From an uncultured Clostridia bacterium (GTDB lineage: Bacteria > Bacillota > Clostridia > Saccharofermentanales > Saccharofermentanaceae), in NCBI GenBank assembly GCA_947167045.1, contig CAMVGO010000008.1, positions 1-61,057 of the forward strand: a DNA stretch of 61,057 bases, read 5' to 3'. The position numbers and the translations under genes are program-made. Below the pieces are notes generated by a model. It did no database searches. It saw only the letters and a program-made list of their open reading frames with translations, and was not told the DNA's origin. Shown one piece after another: positions 23,521-32,671 of the stretch. The stretch's first letter is position 1, and each line of letters starts with the position of its first letter.

Positions 23521-25894
23521 CCTTATCTCCCGGCTTTACAGTCTTGGGGTTAGTAATGATGACAGTATCGAGATTCGGTACTGATGCGTTTCCGACCTGG
23601 TCAATGATCGCGAACTCTCTGTCATTATCGAGCAGGATTACGCGCACCTCTTCAACGAATCCCTGGTTGTTCGTATATACGGAAGCGATTCCCGAATAAT
23701 CAGATACCATAATCTTCTTGGAAGACTTTCCGAGTCCCGTCGCCGTGTCAACAAAGTTAGCCGTGTAACCCTTGGAATATATCCTGTCGAGCTTCTTGAG
23801 GTTGGAATAATCGTTCGGCGTCGCGAATGCAACCAGCAGGCCGCCGTTTTCGAAAGATTCAGTGTGTATTACCGAGCACCCTCCGACAGAGGAATTCGGC
23901 GGAATGTCCTCTGGATCCTCATACAGCGCTTCACCGTTGTCATTCTGAGTCTTGGGCATTATCGTAACGTTAAACATCGAACCTTCTGCAAATGTATCTT
24001 CGCTGACAAGTTCATCAGGATAGAAGTAAACGCAGAAAGCAGTGCTTCCCCTCTGTACATAGTCGGCATTGACAAGGCTCGGTACGGATACTCTCATACC
24101 GTCTGTCTCCGTGATGACGATCTCGATATCAACGGTCCTGAGATCCAGAAGGTCTTCAACGTATCTTGAAGTCTCGAAAGTAATGAGCATGCCGGACGCA
24201 TCGCTCTCGCAGCGTACGACCTTGCAGTTGTCGATCGAGAGACCTTCGGTACGGACGTTAATGTCATGAAGCGTGCCAATGGCAAAATCCGATACGGCAG
24301 CATCGTTGGCCGACAGATAAACCGTAAGATACTGGCTCTCGTTCTGAGCGATCCTAACTACCGCGGTATCGGCTTCGACGCTAAGGTCTGAAGAGATCGC
24401 ACCGACGGAATTGTTTATATATGATTTTATCTCAGATGCGGGCATAGCAAGGAACATATTGTAGTCAAGGAGCTGCTCCTTTCCGTCGAGTCTGAACGAT
24501 ACGATACCGGGCCTGTGCGCCGAGATAACAGATGCATACTTTTCGACCTGTGCCTCGTAAACCTTCTCGTCAGTTCTCAAAACAGAAATCCTGTCGTCCT
24601 CGAAATCGATCCTGCTCATCTCGTCCTCACGTTCATCCAGGATAACGTTTACCGAAGATCCGTAGGAAGACATATTCGTGAGATTTCCGCTCATCGCATC
24701 AAATCTTACCGAATCGAGGATCGCGGAAAGATTCTTGTTATAGTTCCTGTAAATGGTGTCAGCTTCAGCAACACCGCCCTGCATTATCAGTTCCTGCTGT
24801 ACGTCGGAAATCTGTGACTGGACGTTTCTCAAGTCCTGAACGACGGATTTCATCTCCTCGGGAACAACAATAGCGAGTTCCTGTCCTTTGGCGACTCTGG
24901 AACCCTCCGTGATCTGTGTTACGAGTTCACCTGCGTTAGTGCTGGTGATAACATCCTCGTCTCTTACAATGAGAGCCCTCGCACCGATAGTATGCTCGAC
25001 CGCACCCGTCGTAACGAATGAGAAGTTTGGCTTCTCAGCAAGGAAGTCATATAAGTGGTGTATTACGAATACGAGAACGAAAAGAGCCGCTGCAACGACC
25101 ACTGCTCCCAGGAAGCCGTTCCTTACAGCACGTCCCTCAGCACTCTTCTGCGAGGGATTCTTGCGCTTATGCTCGTTCTTCTCGATCTTCTGCTGCTCTT
25201 TGATCTTAGCCTGTTCAAGACGCTTTTGTTTCTCAAGGACCTTGTCGCGTTCCTGCTTCTCGGCTCTTGACTTGGCCTTGGCATACTTCAGGTCCTCAGC
25301 ACGCTGATTGAAAGATGCCTTTGCGTCACGGCCCTGCTGTTTTGCGGATGCCTTGGTGCCAATGTTCTGCTGCTTTACATCCGAAGAAACACCGGACTTA
25401 TCCATCTGAGGGATAATGCTCTTTTCCCGGATCCCGAGATTGATGTCTTTGCCGTTCTGGTCCTTATAAGGAACACCATACGGCATCTGCTGTCCGTTCC
25501 CTGATGCAGGTTTTCCGTTGACCTGACGCTTTGCGCTTCCCTTTACGGGCTGTGCGCCCCTGCCCTGCTTTACAGGCTGTCTGCCCGCAGAACCCGCGGT
25601 CTTTCCAGTGCTCTGCAAGGGTCTGCCGGAAGTTTTCTGGACTGCCTTGCCGGAATTGCCGCTGACAGGTCTGCCTGAGGCATTCTGCACGGGTCTTCCC
25701 GAAGACTTCATACCGGAAGCAACAGACGGCTTGACGCCCTGCTTTCCTGCAGGAATAGCGCCCGTCTTCCCTGAAGACATCTTCTGCTGCGGAGAAGATG
25801 GTTTTCCTTGCTTCTTTCCGCCGAAGAGCTTTCCGCCCTGTTTCTTATCGTTCTGCCCTTCCGGGCTGTTATACCACTGTTTTCCGTCTGCCAT
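23513..25894 (-). CDS. HlyD-like membrane adaptor with long low-complexity N-terminus
   Basis: 793 residues. Residues 1-190 are a Gly/Ser/Lys/Gln-rich tail with repeated SGRPVQ and SGKAVQ-like units; a charged coiled coil (about 195-250) leads to one transmembrane helix (about 257-280). The extracellular part has HlyD/biotinyl-lipoyl-like segments (about 300-350 and again near 480) with a coiled coil between them. It resembles the periplasmic-adaptor-like proteins encoded near sepF in Clostridia. No ABC transporter is adjacent. Role is unproven; envelope assembly during division is a reasonable guess from the sepF context. Confidence 0.7.
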   Translation of the reverse strand: MADGKQWYNSPEGQNDKKQGGKLFGGKKQGKPSSPQQKMSSGKTGAIPAGKQGVKPSVASGMKSSGRPVQNASGRPVSGNSGKAVQKTSGRPLQSTGKTAGSAGRQPVKQGRGAQPVKGSAKRQVNGKPASGNGQQMPYGVPYKDQNGKDINLGIREKSIIPQMDKSGVSSDVKQQNIGTKASAKQQGRDAKASFNQRAEDLKYAKAKSRAEKQERDKVLEKQKRLEQAKIKEQQKIEKNEHKRKNPSQKSAEGRAVRNGFLGAVVVAAALFVLVFVIHHLYDFLAEKPNFSFVTTGAVEHTIGARALIVRDEDVITSTNAGELVTQITEGSRVAKGQELAIVVPEEMKSVVQDLRNVQSQISDVQQELIMQGGVAEADTIYRNYNKNLSAILDSVRFDAMSGNLTNMSSYGSSVNVILDEREDEMSRIDFEDDRISVLRTDEKVYEAQVEKYASVISAHRPGIVSFRLDGKEQLLDYNMFLAMPASEIKSYINNSVGAISSDLSVEADTAVVRIAQNESQYLTVYLSANDAAVSDFAIGTLHDINVRTEGLSIDNCKVVRCESDASGMLITFETSRYVEDLLDLRTVDIEIVITETDGMRVSVPSLVNADYVQRGSTAFCVYFYPDELVSEDTFAEGSMFNVTIMPKTQNDNGEALYEDPEDIPPNSSVGGCSVIHTESFENGGLLVAFATPNDYSNLKKLDRIYSKGYTANFVDTATGLGKSSKKIMVSDYSGIASVYTNNQGFVEEVRVILLDNDREFAIIDQVGNASVPNLDTVIITNPKTVKPGDKVD

Positions 25895-25903
25895 TACTAT
25901 CCC

Positions 25904-27178
25904 TTACCTCCCGATCGCGAGCATACAGGCGAGCTTAGCCTGCTCTTTGGCGAGGCTTCCCTGCATGTAAGCAATATATGGCGGCTTGATCGGGCCGTCA
26001 CATGAGAGTTCCGTAGTTGCGCCCTGAACGAAGGCGCCTGCTGCCATTATTACCTGATCCTCATAACCCGGCATATCCCACGGCACGGGTGTAACGAAAG
26101 AATCCACAGGCGAGCACGACTGTATCGCACCGCAGAACTGCTTCATCTTCTCCGGATCTCCGAATTCTATTGTCTGAACGATGTCTCCTCTTGCCTCTGT
26201 GGAAGAAGGACTCGTCTTATAACCTTCACCGCTGAGTATCTCAGCCGCAAAAACCGCACCCTTGAGACATTCGCCTACACAGGCAGGAGCAGTGAAAAGT
26301 CCTCTGGCGATCATGGCATTCGCGCCGAGCGTGGGACCCACTTCGCTTCCGAGACCGGGAGTGGTAAGATGCCTTGCCGCATTCTCGACCAGGTCTTCCC
26401 TTCCTGCGATATATCCGCCGGTCCTTGCGATCCCGCCGCCGGGATTCTTTATGAGCGAACCCGCGATAACATCCGCACCGGCCTCTGTCGGTTCCCTCTT
26501 CTCAGTAAATTCGCCGTAGCAGTTATCAACGGCTACGATAATGTCTTCTCTTATCGAATGAGCAAGAGAAGCGATCTTCTCTATGTCATCGCAAAGGAGG
26601 GCTCTTCTGCCAGTATAACCCCTGGATTTCTGGATGAATACCATCTTTGTCTCAGGCTTGATCGCAGCTCTTATGGCTTCCAGATCAGGCGAACCGTCCT
26701 CACTGAGGCTTACTTCCTCATAGCCTATTCCGTAAGACATAAGGGACATATCGTTCTTGTCAGCAGAGAGGCCTATCGTCGCCATAAGCGTGTCATAAGG
26801 TCTTCCCGTAACTGAGAGCATGATGTCGCCGGGCCTCAACGCGCCGTAGAGCATGGCTGATATAGCCTGCGTACCGGAACTGATCTGCCATCTGACATAA
26901 GCCTTAGGAGCACCGAACACCTTAGCGAAGATATTCTCTATCTTCTCCCTGCCCACATCGTCATAGCCATAGCCCGATGTGGAACCCATATGCGTGTCCG
27001 AAAACTTCTCACTCCTGAAAGCATCGAGCACCTTTAGCTCGTTATATGTTACGATGTCATCGATACGCGCGTAAACGTCAGCCAGCGCCTCCTCAGCCCT
27101 GACAGCCGCCTCGAGGGCCTTTCCGCTCACTCCGTATCTTCCGTAATTCCCGATATTGTCTTTTATAAACTCATTCAT
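25904..27178 (-). CDS. Methionine gamma-lyase family PLP enzyme (aluminium resistance protein family)
   Basis: 424-residue fold-type I PLP enzyme of the family often labelled 'aluminium resistance protein' or methionine gamma-lyase-like. The PLP lysine is in GSLIKNPGGGIA, preceded by the conserved DNCYGEF, and the N-terminal TSGYGYDD and SSGTQAISAMLYG segments are intact. Likely acts on sulfur amino acids. No ribosome site precedes the ATG, and a -10 sequence lies only nine bases upstream. It ends nine bases before the HlyD-like gene. Confidence 0.87.
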   Translation of the reverse strand: MNEFIKDNIGNYGRYGVSGKALEAAVRAEEALADVYARIDDIVTYNELKVLDAFRSEKFSDTHMGSTSGYGYDDVGREKIENIFAKVFGAPKAYVRWQISSGTQAISAMLYGALRPGDIMLSVTGRPYDTLMATIGLSADKNDMSLMSYGIGYEEVSLSEDGSPDLEAIRAAIKPETKMVFIQKSRGYTGRRALLCDDIEKIASLAHSIREDIIVAVDNCYGEFTEKREPTEAGADVIAGSLIKNPGGGIARTGGYIAGREDLVENAARHLTTPGLGSEVGPTLGANAMIARGLFTAPACVGECLKGAVFAAEILSGEGYKTSPSSTEARGDIVQTIEFGDPEKMKQFCGAIQSCSPVDSFVTPVPWDMPGYEDQVIMAAGAFVQGATTELSCDGPIKPPYIAYMQGSLAKEQAKLACMLAIGR

Positions 27179-27186
27179 AACTTGTA

Positions 27187-27192
27187 ATTATA
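27187..27192 (-). promoter_or_regulatory. Candidate -10 box nearly adjacent to the gamma-lyase start
   Basis: Perfect TATAAT on the minus strand, nine bases before the ATG, with no good -35. Transcription from it would give a leader of only a few bases. Confidence 0.4.
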
Positions 27193-27336
27193 ACACTCTA
27201 TCGAGCAACTTGCTTGCAAGGAAGTGAGGCATTGTCAGCTGAGGGCTTGCCCGCGAGCTGACAACAGACGAACTTCCGGCAAATAAGGGTTGCGAGAAGA
27301 GTGGATATATCCGAGCAACGCGAGGAATATAACACT
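27190..27336. repeat. Structured intergenic element with direct and inverted repeats
   Basis: The gap between the lipid kinase and gamma-lyase genes contains ATAACACT twice (27190-27197, 27329-27336), CGAGCAAC twice (27202-27209, 27312-27319), a 9-bp inverted repeat TTGTCAGCT/AGCTGACAA (27232-27264) with an inner GGGC/GCCC stem, a near-palindrome ACTTGCTTGCAAGGAAGT (27208-27225), and GGATATATCC. No coding frame is evident. Confidence 0.55.
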
Positions 27337-28301
27337 TACCCGTAAACAGCCAGCTTTAAAGCTCCCGGATAGCATTCAAATGACACTTTATGACCCGAGA
27401 AGTCCTCGCCGTCGTAATTGCCGTTAAGATCCTTGGTTCCGGTTGCTTCAACGGTGATCCTCGTAGTAACGAAAGTATCGACATTCTTATAGCCTTCGTG
27501 CTTGCCATTCTTGTACTTAGTCAAGAGATAAAGGGCGCGCGGAAGTTTTACCGCATCGATGGCGCAGACATTGATAAGGCCGTCGTCGATCTTCGCCTTG
27601 GGCGCGGGACAGAAACCGTCTCCGTAAAAGGATGCGTTGCAGACGGCGATCAGAGTATATTCCGTATTTGCCGATTCATTCGGCTTGCCGTCGCCTCTGA
27701 GTGTCGTGAACCTGAAATTAAATGTCCTGTTGCCGAAGATACATCCCAGAGCCGACGAGATGTATGCAGTGCTCCTGACAAAACCCGAAGTTGGATGGGC
27801 GAGAACCTTCCCTTTTGCTCTGAGCTGGACTTCTGTGTCTAAACCTATCGAAGCGACATTAAGACACCAAGCCGAACTCGCATCTATCCTGTTGCCGTCA
27901 CTGTCGTAGGATGTTACTTTTATGAGATCTGAATCCTTGATCTTATAGCCGTCGCGGAAGAGATCGCCGACACAAACATCGGGATTGCTCCTGTGGTTCT
28001 CATCCATGACCGATCTCGTGAAATCATTGCCGGTACCCAAAGGGATAACAGCCATGGGAGTATCTGACTCTGCAAGGGAATTGGCGACTTCGTGTATGGT
28101 ACCGTCGCCACCGCACGCGACTACGAGCAGGTCTTTTTCCGTTGCGGCCTTCGAAGCGGCCTCGCCGGCATGTCCCGCGAATTCCGTATATATTACCGAA
28201 GCGGCGTCAGGATTCTCCTCCGAACACCTGGCATATGCGGCCCTGAACCTCGCCAGGGCTTTCTGATCAGCTCTGCTGTTAACGATAAAGAGTTTCTTCA
28301 T
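27336..28301 (-). CDS. Diacylglycerol kinase-family lipid kinase
   Basis: 321-residue cytoplasmic lipid kinase of the DagK/YegS/BmrU family. The nucleotide-binding motif is VVACGGDGTIHEVANSLAE, followed by VIPLGTGNDFTRS, and the family's C-terminal beta-sandwich with GFCPAPKAKIDDGLINV. Likely phosphorylates diacylglycerol or a related lipid. It lies five bases after a lone acyl carrier protein gene and after a MarR regulator, a context linking it to fatty acid or membrane-lipid control. Confidence 0.88.
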   Translation of the reverse strand: MKKLFIVNSRADQKALARFRAAYARCSEENPDAASVIYTEFAGHAGEAASKAATEKDLLVVACGGDGTIHEVANSLAESDTPMAVIPLGTGNDFTRSVMDENHRSNPDVCVGDLFRDGYKIKDSDLIKVTSYDSDGNRIDASSAWCLNVASIGLDTEVQLRAKGKVLAHPTSGFVRSTAYISSALGCIFGNRTFNFRFTTLRGDGKPNESANTEYTLIAVCNASFYGDGFCPAPKAKIDDGLINVCAIDAVKLPRALYLLTKYKNGKHEGYKNVDTFVTTRITVEATGTKDLNGNYDGEDFSGHKVSFECYPGALKLAVYG

Positions 28302-28306
28302 CAGGA

Positions 28307-28567
28307 TTATTTTGCCGTGAGTTTCATTACGACATCCACCATCTGGTCGACGGTCTTGACTTCATCAAGGAGTTCGTCCGGAAGACGGATATTGTATGTC
28401 TCTTCAACATCGATAACGAATTCATAGAGCTGAAGAGAATCAAAGGGCAGATCGGTATTAAAGTTAAGATCGGACGTTATTTCTTCGGCAGGTATCTCCA
28501 AAGTCTCGGCCATGATCCTGATAACTTCTTTTTTGACATTCTCTCTCAGGTTGTCTGAATCAGCCAT
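28307..28567 (-). CDS. Acyl carrier protein
   Basis: 86-residue four-helix carrier protein. The phosphopantetheine-attachment serine is in FDSLQLYEFV, slightly different from the standard DSLD/E motif. The start at 28567 (MADSDNLRENV) fits the family length and has GGAGAAC upstream; it overlaps the MarR stop codon by eight bases. Not beside fatty acid synthesis genes, so it may serve a dedicated acyl or lipid pathway with the adjacent kinase. Confidence 0.88.
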   Translation of the reverse strand: MADSDNLRENVKKEVIRIMAETLEIPAEEITSDLNFNTDLPFDSLQLYEFVIDVEETYNIRLPDELLDEVKTVDQMVDVVMKLTAK

Positions 28568-29084
28568 CTTTCTTGTTCTCCTTTGTAGTATCCTTTGCAA
28601 CCTGTCTTGCGGTTGCCCTTACGTTCTCACTGCTGTCATAACGTCTCAACTGCTGAGCAACGTATTCATCGACCTCATCAACAAGATCAAGGATGTGCTT
28701 TCTGTCATTCTCATCGTATCCGGCAAGGATGTGCTTGGCCAGTACGCGGTGGAACTTGCTGTTCATTCTGCAGGCAAGCTTTCCGTTATGCGTAAGGCTG
28801 ATCCTCACGATACGCTTATCTTTCTTATCACGTTCTCTGTGAACATATCCCTTCTTGACGAGCCTGTCTATCGCAACCGTAAGAGTACCCGTGGTGATGC
28901 CAAGGTCTTCAGCGGTCTTAGTCATTGTACGTGCGTCATAGGGACCGATAGCCGTAAGTGTATGCATCTCGGCGATCGACAGGTCATTAAAATATCCTGC
29001 CTGAAGAGATTTCTCTTCCGTCAAAACGACATTCTCAAATATCCTTACAAGGGCTTGAGACAACTGTTCTTCTTCGTCCAGCAA
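28560..29084 (-). CDS. MarR-family transcription regulator
   Basis: 174-residue winged-helix repressor, MarR type: dimer helices at both ends, recognition region TAEDLGITTGTLTVAIDRLVKKGYVHRERDKKDKRIVRISLT. The frame opens with a TTG codon spaced six bases from GGGAGAG. Its own promoter has a palindromic operator over the -10. With an acyl carrier protein next in the operon it resembles FabT-type lipid regulators by context, but fab genes are not here. Confidence 0.9.
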   Translation of the reverse strand: MLDEEEQLSQALVRIFENVVLTEEKSLQAGYFNDLSIAEMHTLTAIGPYDARTMTKTAEDLGITTGTLTVAIDRLVKKGYVHRERDKKDKRIVRISLTHNGKLACRMNSKFHRVLAKHILAGYDENDRKHILDLVDEVDEYVAQQLRRYDSSENVRATARQVAKDTTKENKKDG

Positions 29085-29102
29085 AATGATCTCTCCCTTT
29101 CT

Positions 29103-29131
29103 ATTTGATTAACAAATTAATTATATCAAAT
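29103..29131 (-). promoter_or_regulatory. MarR operator overlapping the -10 box
   Basis: A 29-base inverted repeat with ATTTGAT and ATCAAAT ends; it contains ATTTG-N5-CAAAT (29103-29117) and the -10 TATAAT of the minus strand (29120-29125). Placement fits autorepression. Confidence 0.7.
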
Positions 29132-29158
29132 AATCGTGCTGATTACACAAGCCCAAAT

Positions 29159-30118
29159 TCAGTTGTCCGTGCTCTTAAATGCTTTCTTATCCCCATTTAT
29201 GAGTACGATGACGAAAACGATGACAAAGAGTGCGAGTCCGCCGAGTATGAGCTTCACGCTGTCCTTCAGTCCGATATCAGCAATCAGCTCGTCACCGTAT
29301 GTTCCTATGGAATTGAACAGTATGTGCGTAAAGACCGTGAAATAGAGCGAGCGGTACTTGTATCTGATATATCCGAGCATGAATCCGAGGAACGCCGCAT
29401 AGATGCCCTGAACGAGGTTCAGATGCATCACGCCGAAAAGGATACCCGAGATGAGTATGACGAAGAACGGTTTGATTCCCGACTTTTCGAGTAGTCCGAA
29501 AGTGACACCTCTGAGACAGAGTTCTTCAAGGATAGGACCAAGAGCAATAGCATATACGACCTGGATCAGGAAATTGTTGGTAATGCCCGATGATTCTATG
29601 AGCTGGACATACTGTTCTATTACGCTAGGGAAAAACCTTTCGGCAAGGATAAAACCAGCATTGATCGCGAAATAGAGTCCTACGACAGTACCGAAACAAG
29701 CCAGTATGGACTTGATTCCGATGACCTGTTTAAGATCTACTCTCGGATTCTTCTTAACAAACCCCTTGTAATACCAGATAGAGAAAATGATAAGGCCGAT
29801 TACCGCATAAAGAATGTATGTGATCGCAGCATATTTCTCGGTAAAGACCTCCATCATTTTGTCAGTCATGGCCATGGCATCATTTATATCCGTACCGTCT
29901 TTGATCAGGTCATACACTGACAGACCGAGAAATGGGATCTGGCATACGGTCTGTAACATTATGAGGATCGCGACCGGAACGACTGAAAGGAATATGAATC
30001 CGACCCTGATCCTCTTTTTTGCCGGAGCCTGCGCCACTTCTGCCTGAACAGGTGCAGCGGCAGCCATACCGCTCTGTTCCTGAACGTTTATTCCCTGACC
30101 ATTCATTTCCTCTTCCAT
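29159..30118 (-). CDS. CPBP-family intramembrane metalloprotease
   Basis: 319 residues with about eight transmembrane helices after a short cytoplasmic Gln/Ala-rich N-terminus. The catalytic CPBP (CAAX-like) motifs are EELCLRG and, on the next helix, FGVMHLN. Family members process membrane proteins or peptides, including bacteriocin-immunity functions. GAGGAGG precedes the ATG. It starts 16 bases after mutS2. Confidence 0.87.
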   Translation of the reverse strand: MEEEMNGQGINVQEQSGMAAAAPVQAEVAQAPAKKRIRVGFIFLSVVPVAILIMLQTVCQIPFLGLSVYDLIKDGTDINDAMAMTDKMMEVFTEKYAAITYILYAVIGLIIFSIWYYKGFVKKNPRVDLKQVIGIKSILACFGTVVGLYFAINAGFILAERFFPSVIEQYVQLIESSGITNNFLIQVVYAIALGPILEELCLRGVTFGLLEKSGIKPFFVILISGILFGVMHLNLVQGIYAAFLGFMLGYIRYKYRSLYFTVFTHILFNSIGTYGDELIADIGLKDSVKLILGGLALFVIVFVIVLINGDKKAFKSTDN

Positions 30119-30134
30119 ATTATCCTCCTCAGGT

Positions 30135-32630
30135 TTATCTGAACTTTACTATAGTAACTCCGGCATCTCCTTCGCCCTGAGCTCCAGCCCGGAACGATTC
30201 GACCCTGTCATCTTTTATGAGTATATCCTGAACGCATGCCCTAAGAGCACCCGTGCCTTTTCCGTGAACGATCCTCGCCTCTCTGATGCCTGCAAGAACA
30301 CAGTCCTCAAGATACTTATAGAGCTTTGATTCGGCCTCGGCCGTAGTCAATCCGATGAGCATGAGCTCTGCCTTCGTCGAGGAAGCGGCACTGAACCTGA
30401 CTTTGCCCATATCTTCGGACTTATTCTTGTTCTGAACACCCCTGGCCTTCGATGCGGCCCTGCCGTTCTTCGTCCTCATGAACTCATCGCGCTGGGCCTT
30501 TGTAGGCATCATGAGCTGGCTCTTCTTGACTGCGATCTTCATACTGCCGCAGACGATGTTTACCGTGCCGCTCTTAGAAAGATCTGATTCCGCGATACCG
30601 GTCTGTCCCAGTGAAGGCACATAATAACACTCACCCTTAACTACTTCCTTTACGGGTTCGCCGCTCAAAGCGACCGAAGCCACTGCCTCATCATCATCTT
30701 CCTCAAGATCGCTGATGCCTGCCCTGAGCTTCCTTCTTATCTTGTCGAGTTCCTTCTCGCGCTCCGCCCTGTCCATGGCCTTTGACCTGCGTCTGAGTTC
30801 ACGGAGTTCTTCGGCGACTTCTGCCTCGCGCTCTTCGAGGATCCTCTTCTGCTCGGCTCTCATATCGTTCAGGATCTTCGTCTTGGACTGTTTGAGTTTG
30901 GCATTCTCTTCTTCGAGACGTGCCTTCTCGTTCCTCAGTTCGATATTGAGTCTGTCATTTTCCTCGGCAAGCGAAGAAGCCCTCTTGGCTTCCTCTTCCG
31001 CTTTCGCGAGAAGCGCCTCATACTGAAGTTCATCCGTGGACATCCTGGCTTTAGCATTGTCAAGGATATTCTTTGCAAGGCCGAGTTTGCTCGAAATTAC
31101 AAAGGCATTGGAAGACCCGGGTCTTCCCGTAATGAGCTTATATGTGGGAGCCAGTGTCTCGGTATCGAATTCGCATGAAGCGTTCATTACACCTTCCGTG
31201 GTCTCCGCAAAGCCCTTGAGTTCCCTGTAATGCGTCGTCGCCATGACGATGCAGTTTTTCTTTCTGAGTTCTTCAATTATCGAGATCGCGAGTGCCGCGC
31301 CCTCGGCAGGATCTGTGCCTGAACCGAGTTCGTCAAGGAGCACCAGGGATTTGCCCCTGATGTTCTTCAGGATGAATACGATGTTCGACATGTGCGCGGA
31401 GAAAGTGGAAAGGCTCTCTTCTATGCTCTGCTCGTCGCCTATGTCCGCCAGAACCCTGTCGAAAACACAGACTTCGGACCCGCTGTCAGTCGGTATCGGA
31501 AGCCCCGTCATTGTCATGAGGACAAGAAGTCCGCATGTCTTCAGCGATACCGTCTTACCGCCCGTATTAGGTCCTGTTACGACTAAAGAATCGTATTCGT
31601 CACCAATCCTGATATCGACAGGCACTACGCTGTCACCGGGTATCAGAGGGTGTCTCGCACCCTTCAGATCGATCCTTCCGTCGAGGTTAAGAACAGGACA
31701 GAACGACTTATTCTCGACGCCGTATTCCGCTTTGGCAAATATGTAATCGAGACGTGATGCTATCCGCATATTGTTTTCGAGAAGAGCGCTTATAGATACG
31801 ACCTCATTCGTAAAACTCTTGAGGATCCTCTGTATCTCAGCCTGCTCGGCGAAGTTAAGTTCCGCGATCTTGTTGTTCGCATCAACAACGCTCATCGGTT
31901 CGATGAAAAGCGTCTGTCCGGATGACGATGCACCATGCACGATGCCATCTATCCTGCCGTTGAAATCAGCTTTGACGGGAATGCAGTATCTTCCCTCTCT
32001 CAGTGTTACGATGCTCTCCTGGAGCATGTCGGCGTGGTTTGAGATGACGCGGTCGAGCAAAGTCCTTATGCTTCCCGCAACATTCTTGCGTTCTCTTCTT
32101 ATCGAGGATAATTCCCTGCTCGCTTTGTCTGACACTTCATCCTGTCCTAATATCGCAGCATCAATCTTTTCCAGAAGAGCTGTACAGGTCTCAATGCCGT
32201 CTATATAAGCACATATGTCAGGTTCTGTCTCATCGACGAACGGCGAACCAGCCGATCTCGCCTTTGAAACAACTTTTCTCAGCTCTTCGGAAGTCCTTAA
32301 AAATGATGCGACTTCCAGAAGCTGCCCGCATGTAAGGGTACCCTCCGCCTTTGCATATGTGAGGGCTTCTCTCAGATCCCGCATACCGCTTAAGGGTATC
32401 ATGCCGAATCTCATTATGTGATCCATGGCCTGTCTCGTGCATGAGAGTTCCCTGGTCACATAATCCATGTCACAGCAGGGCGCCATATCCATGCAAAGTT
32501 CGCGGCCGTAGGACGTTCTCGCCTTTTCGGTCACGCTGTCTCTTATCTTATTGAATTCAAGCGTCTTCAATACGCGCCCGCGGATCTTCTTCCGCTCGAG
32601 GCTCTCTTCGAAGCTTATAAATTCATACAT
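30135..32630 (-). CDS. mutS2: MutS2-family ATPase with Smr domain
   Basis: 831 residues: MutS2 core with Walker A GPNTGGKTVSLKT and Walker B LVLLDELGSGTDPAEGAALA, a coiled-coil middle (about 520-630), and a C-terminal Smr domain (about 755-831) with HGKGTGAL. MutS2 acts on branched DNA and on collided ribosomes. The canonical Smr LDLRG segment is LMLIG here, so the nuclease residues appear lost. The ribosome site is weak (AGGGGTAC). It lies 41 bases after pfkA. Confidence 0.93.
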   Translation of the reverse strand: MYEFISFEESLERKKIRGRVLKTLEFNKIRDSVTEKARTSYGRELCMDMAPCCDMDYVTRELSCTRQAMDHIMRFGMIPLSGMRDLREALTYAKAEGTLTCGQLLEVASFLRTSEELRKVVSKARSAGSPFVDETEPDICAYIDGIETCTALLEKIDAAILGQDEVSDKASRELSSIRRERKNVAGSIRTLLDRVISNHADMLQESIVTLREGRYCIPVKADFNGRIDGIVHGASSSGQTLFIEPMSVVDANNKIAELNFAEQAEIQRILKSFTNEVVSISALLENNMRIASRLDYIFAKAEYGVENKSFCPVLNLDGRIDLKGARHPLIPGDSVVPVDIRIGDEYDSLVVTGPNTGGKTVSLKTCGLLVLMTMTGLPIPTDSGSEVCVFDRVLADIGDEQSIEESLSTFSAHMSNIVFILKNIRGKSLVLLDELGSGTDPAEGAALAISIIEELRKKNCIVMATTHYRELKGFAETTEGVMNASCEFDTETLAPTYKLITGRPGSSNAFVISSKLGLAKNILDNAKARMSTDELQYEALLAKAEEEAKRASSLAEENDRLNIELRNEKARLEEENAKLKQSKTKILNDMRAEQKRILEEREAEVAEELRELRRRSKAMDRAEREKELDKIRRKLRAGISDLEEDDDEAVASVALSGEPVKEVVKGECYYVPSLGQTGIAESDLSKSGTVNIVCGSMKIAVKKSQLMMPTKAQRDEFMRTKNGRAASKARGVQNKNKSEDMGKVRFSAASSTKAELMLIGLTTAEAESKLYKYLEDCVLAGIREARIVHGKGTGALRACVQDILIKDDRVESFRAGAQGEGDAGVTIVKFR

Positions 32631-32671
32631 GGTCTAAAAGTACCCCTATAGTCTTAATGCCGGATCCCGGA

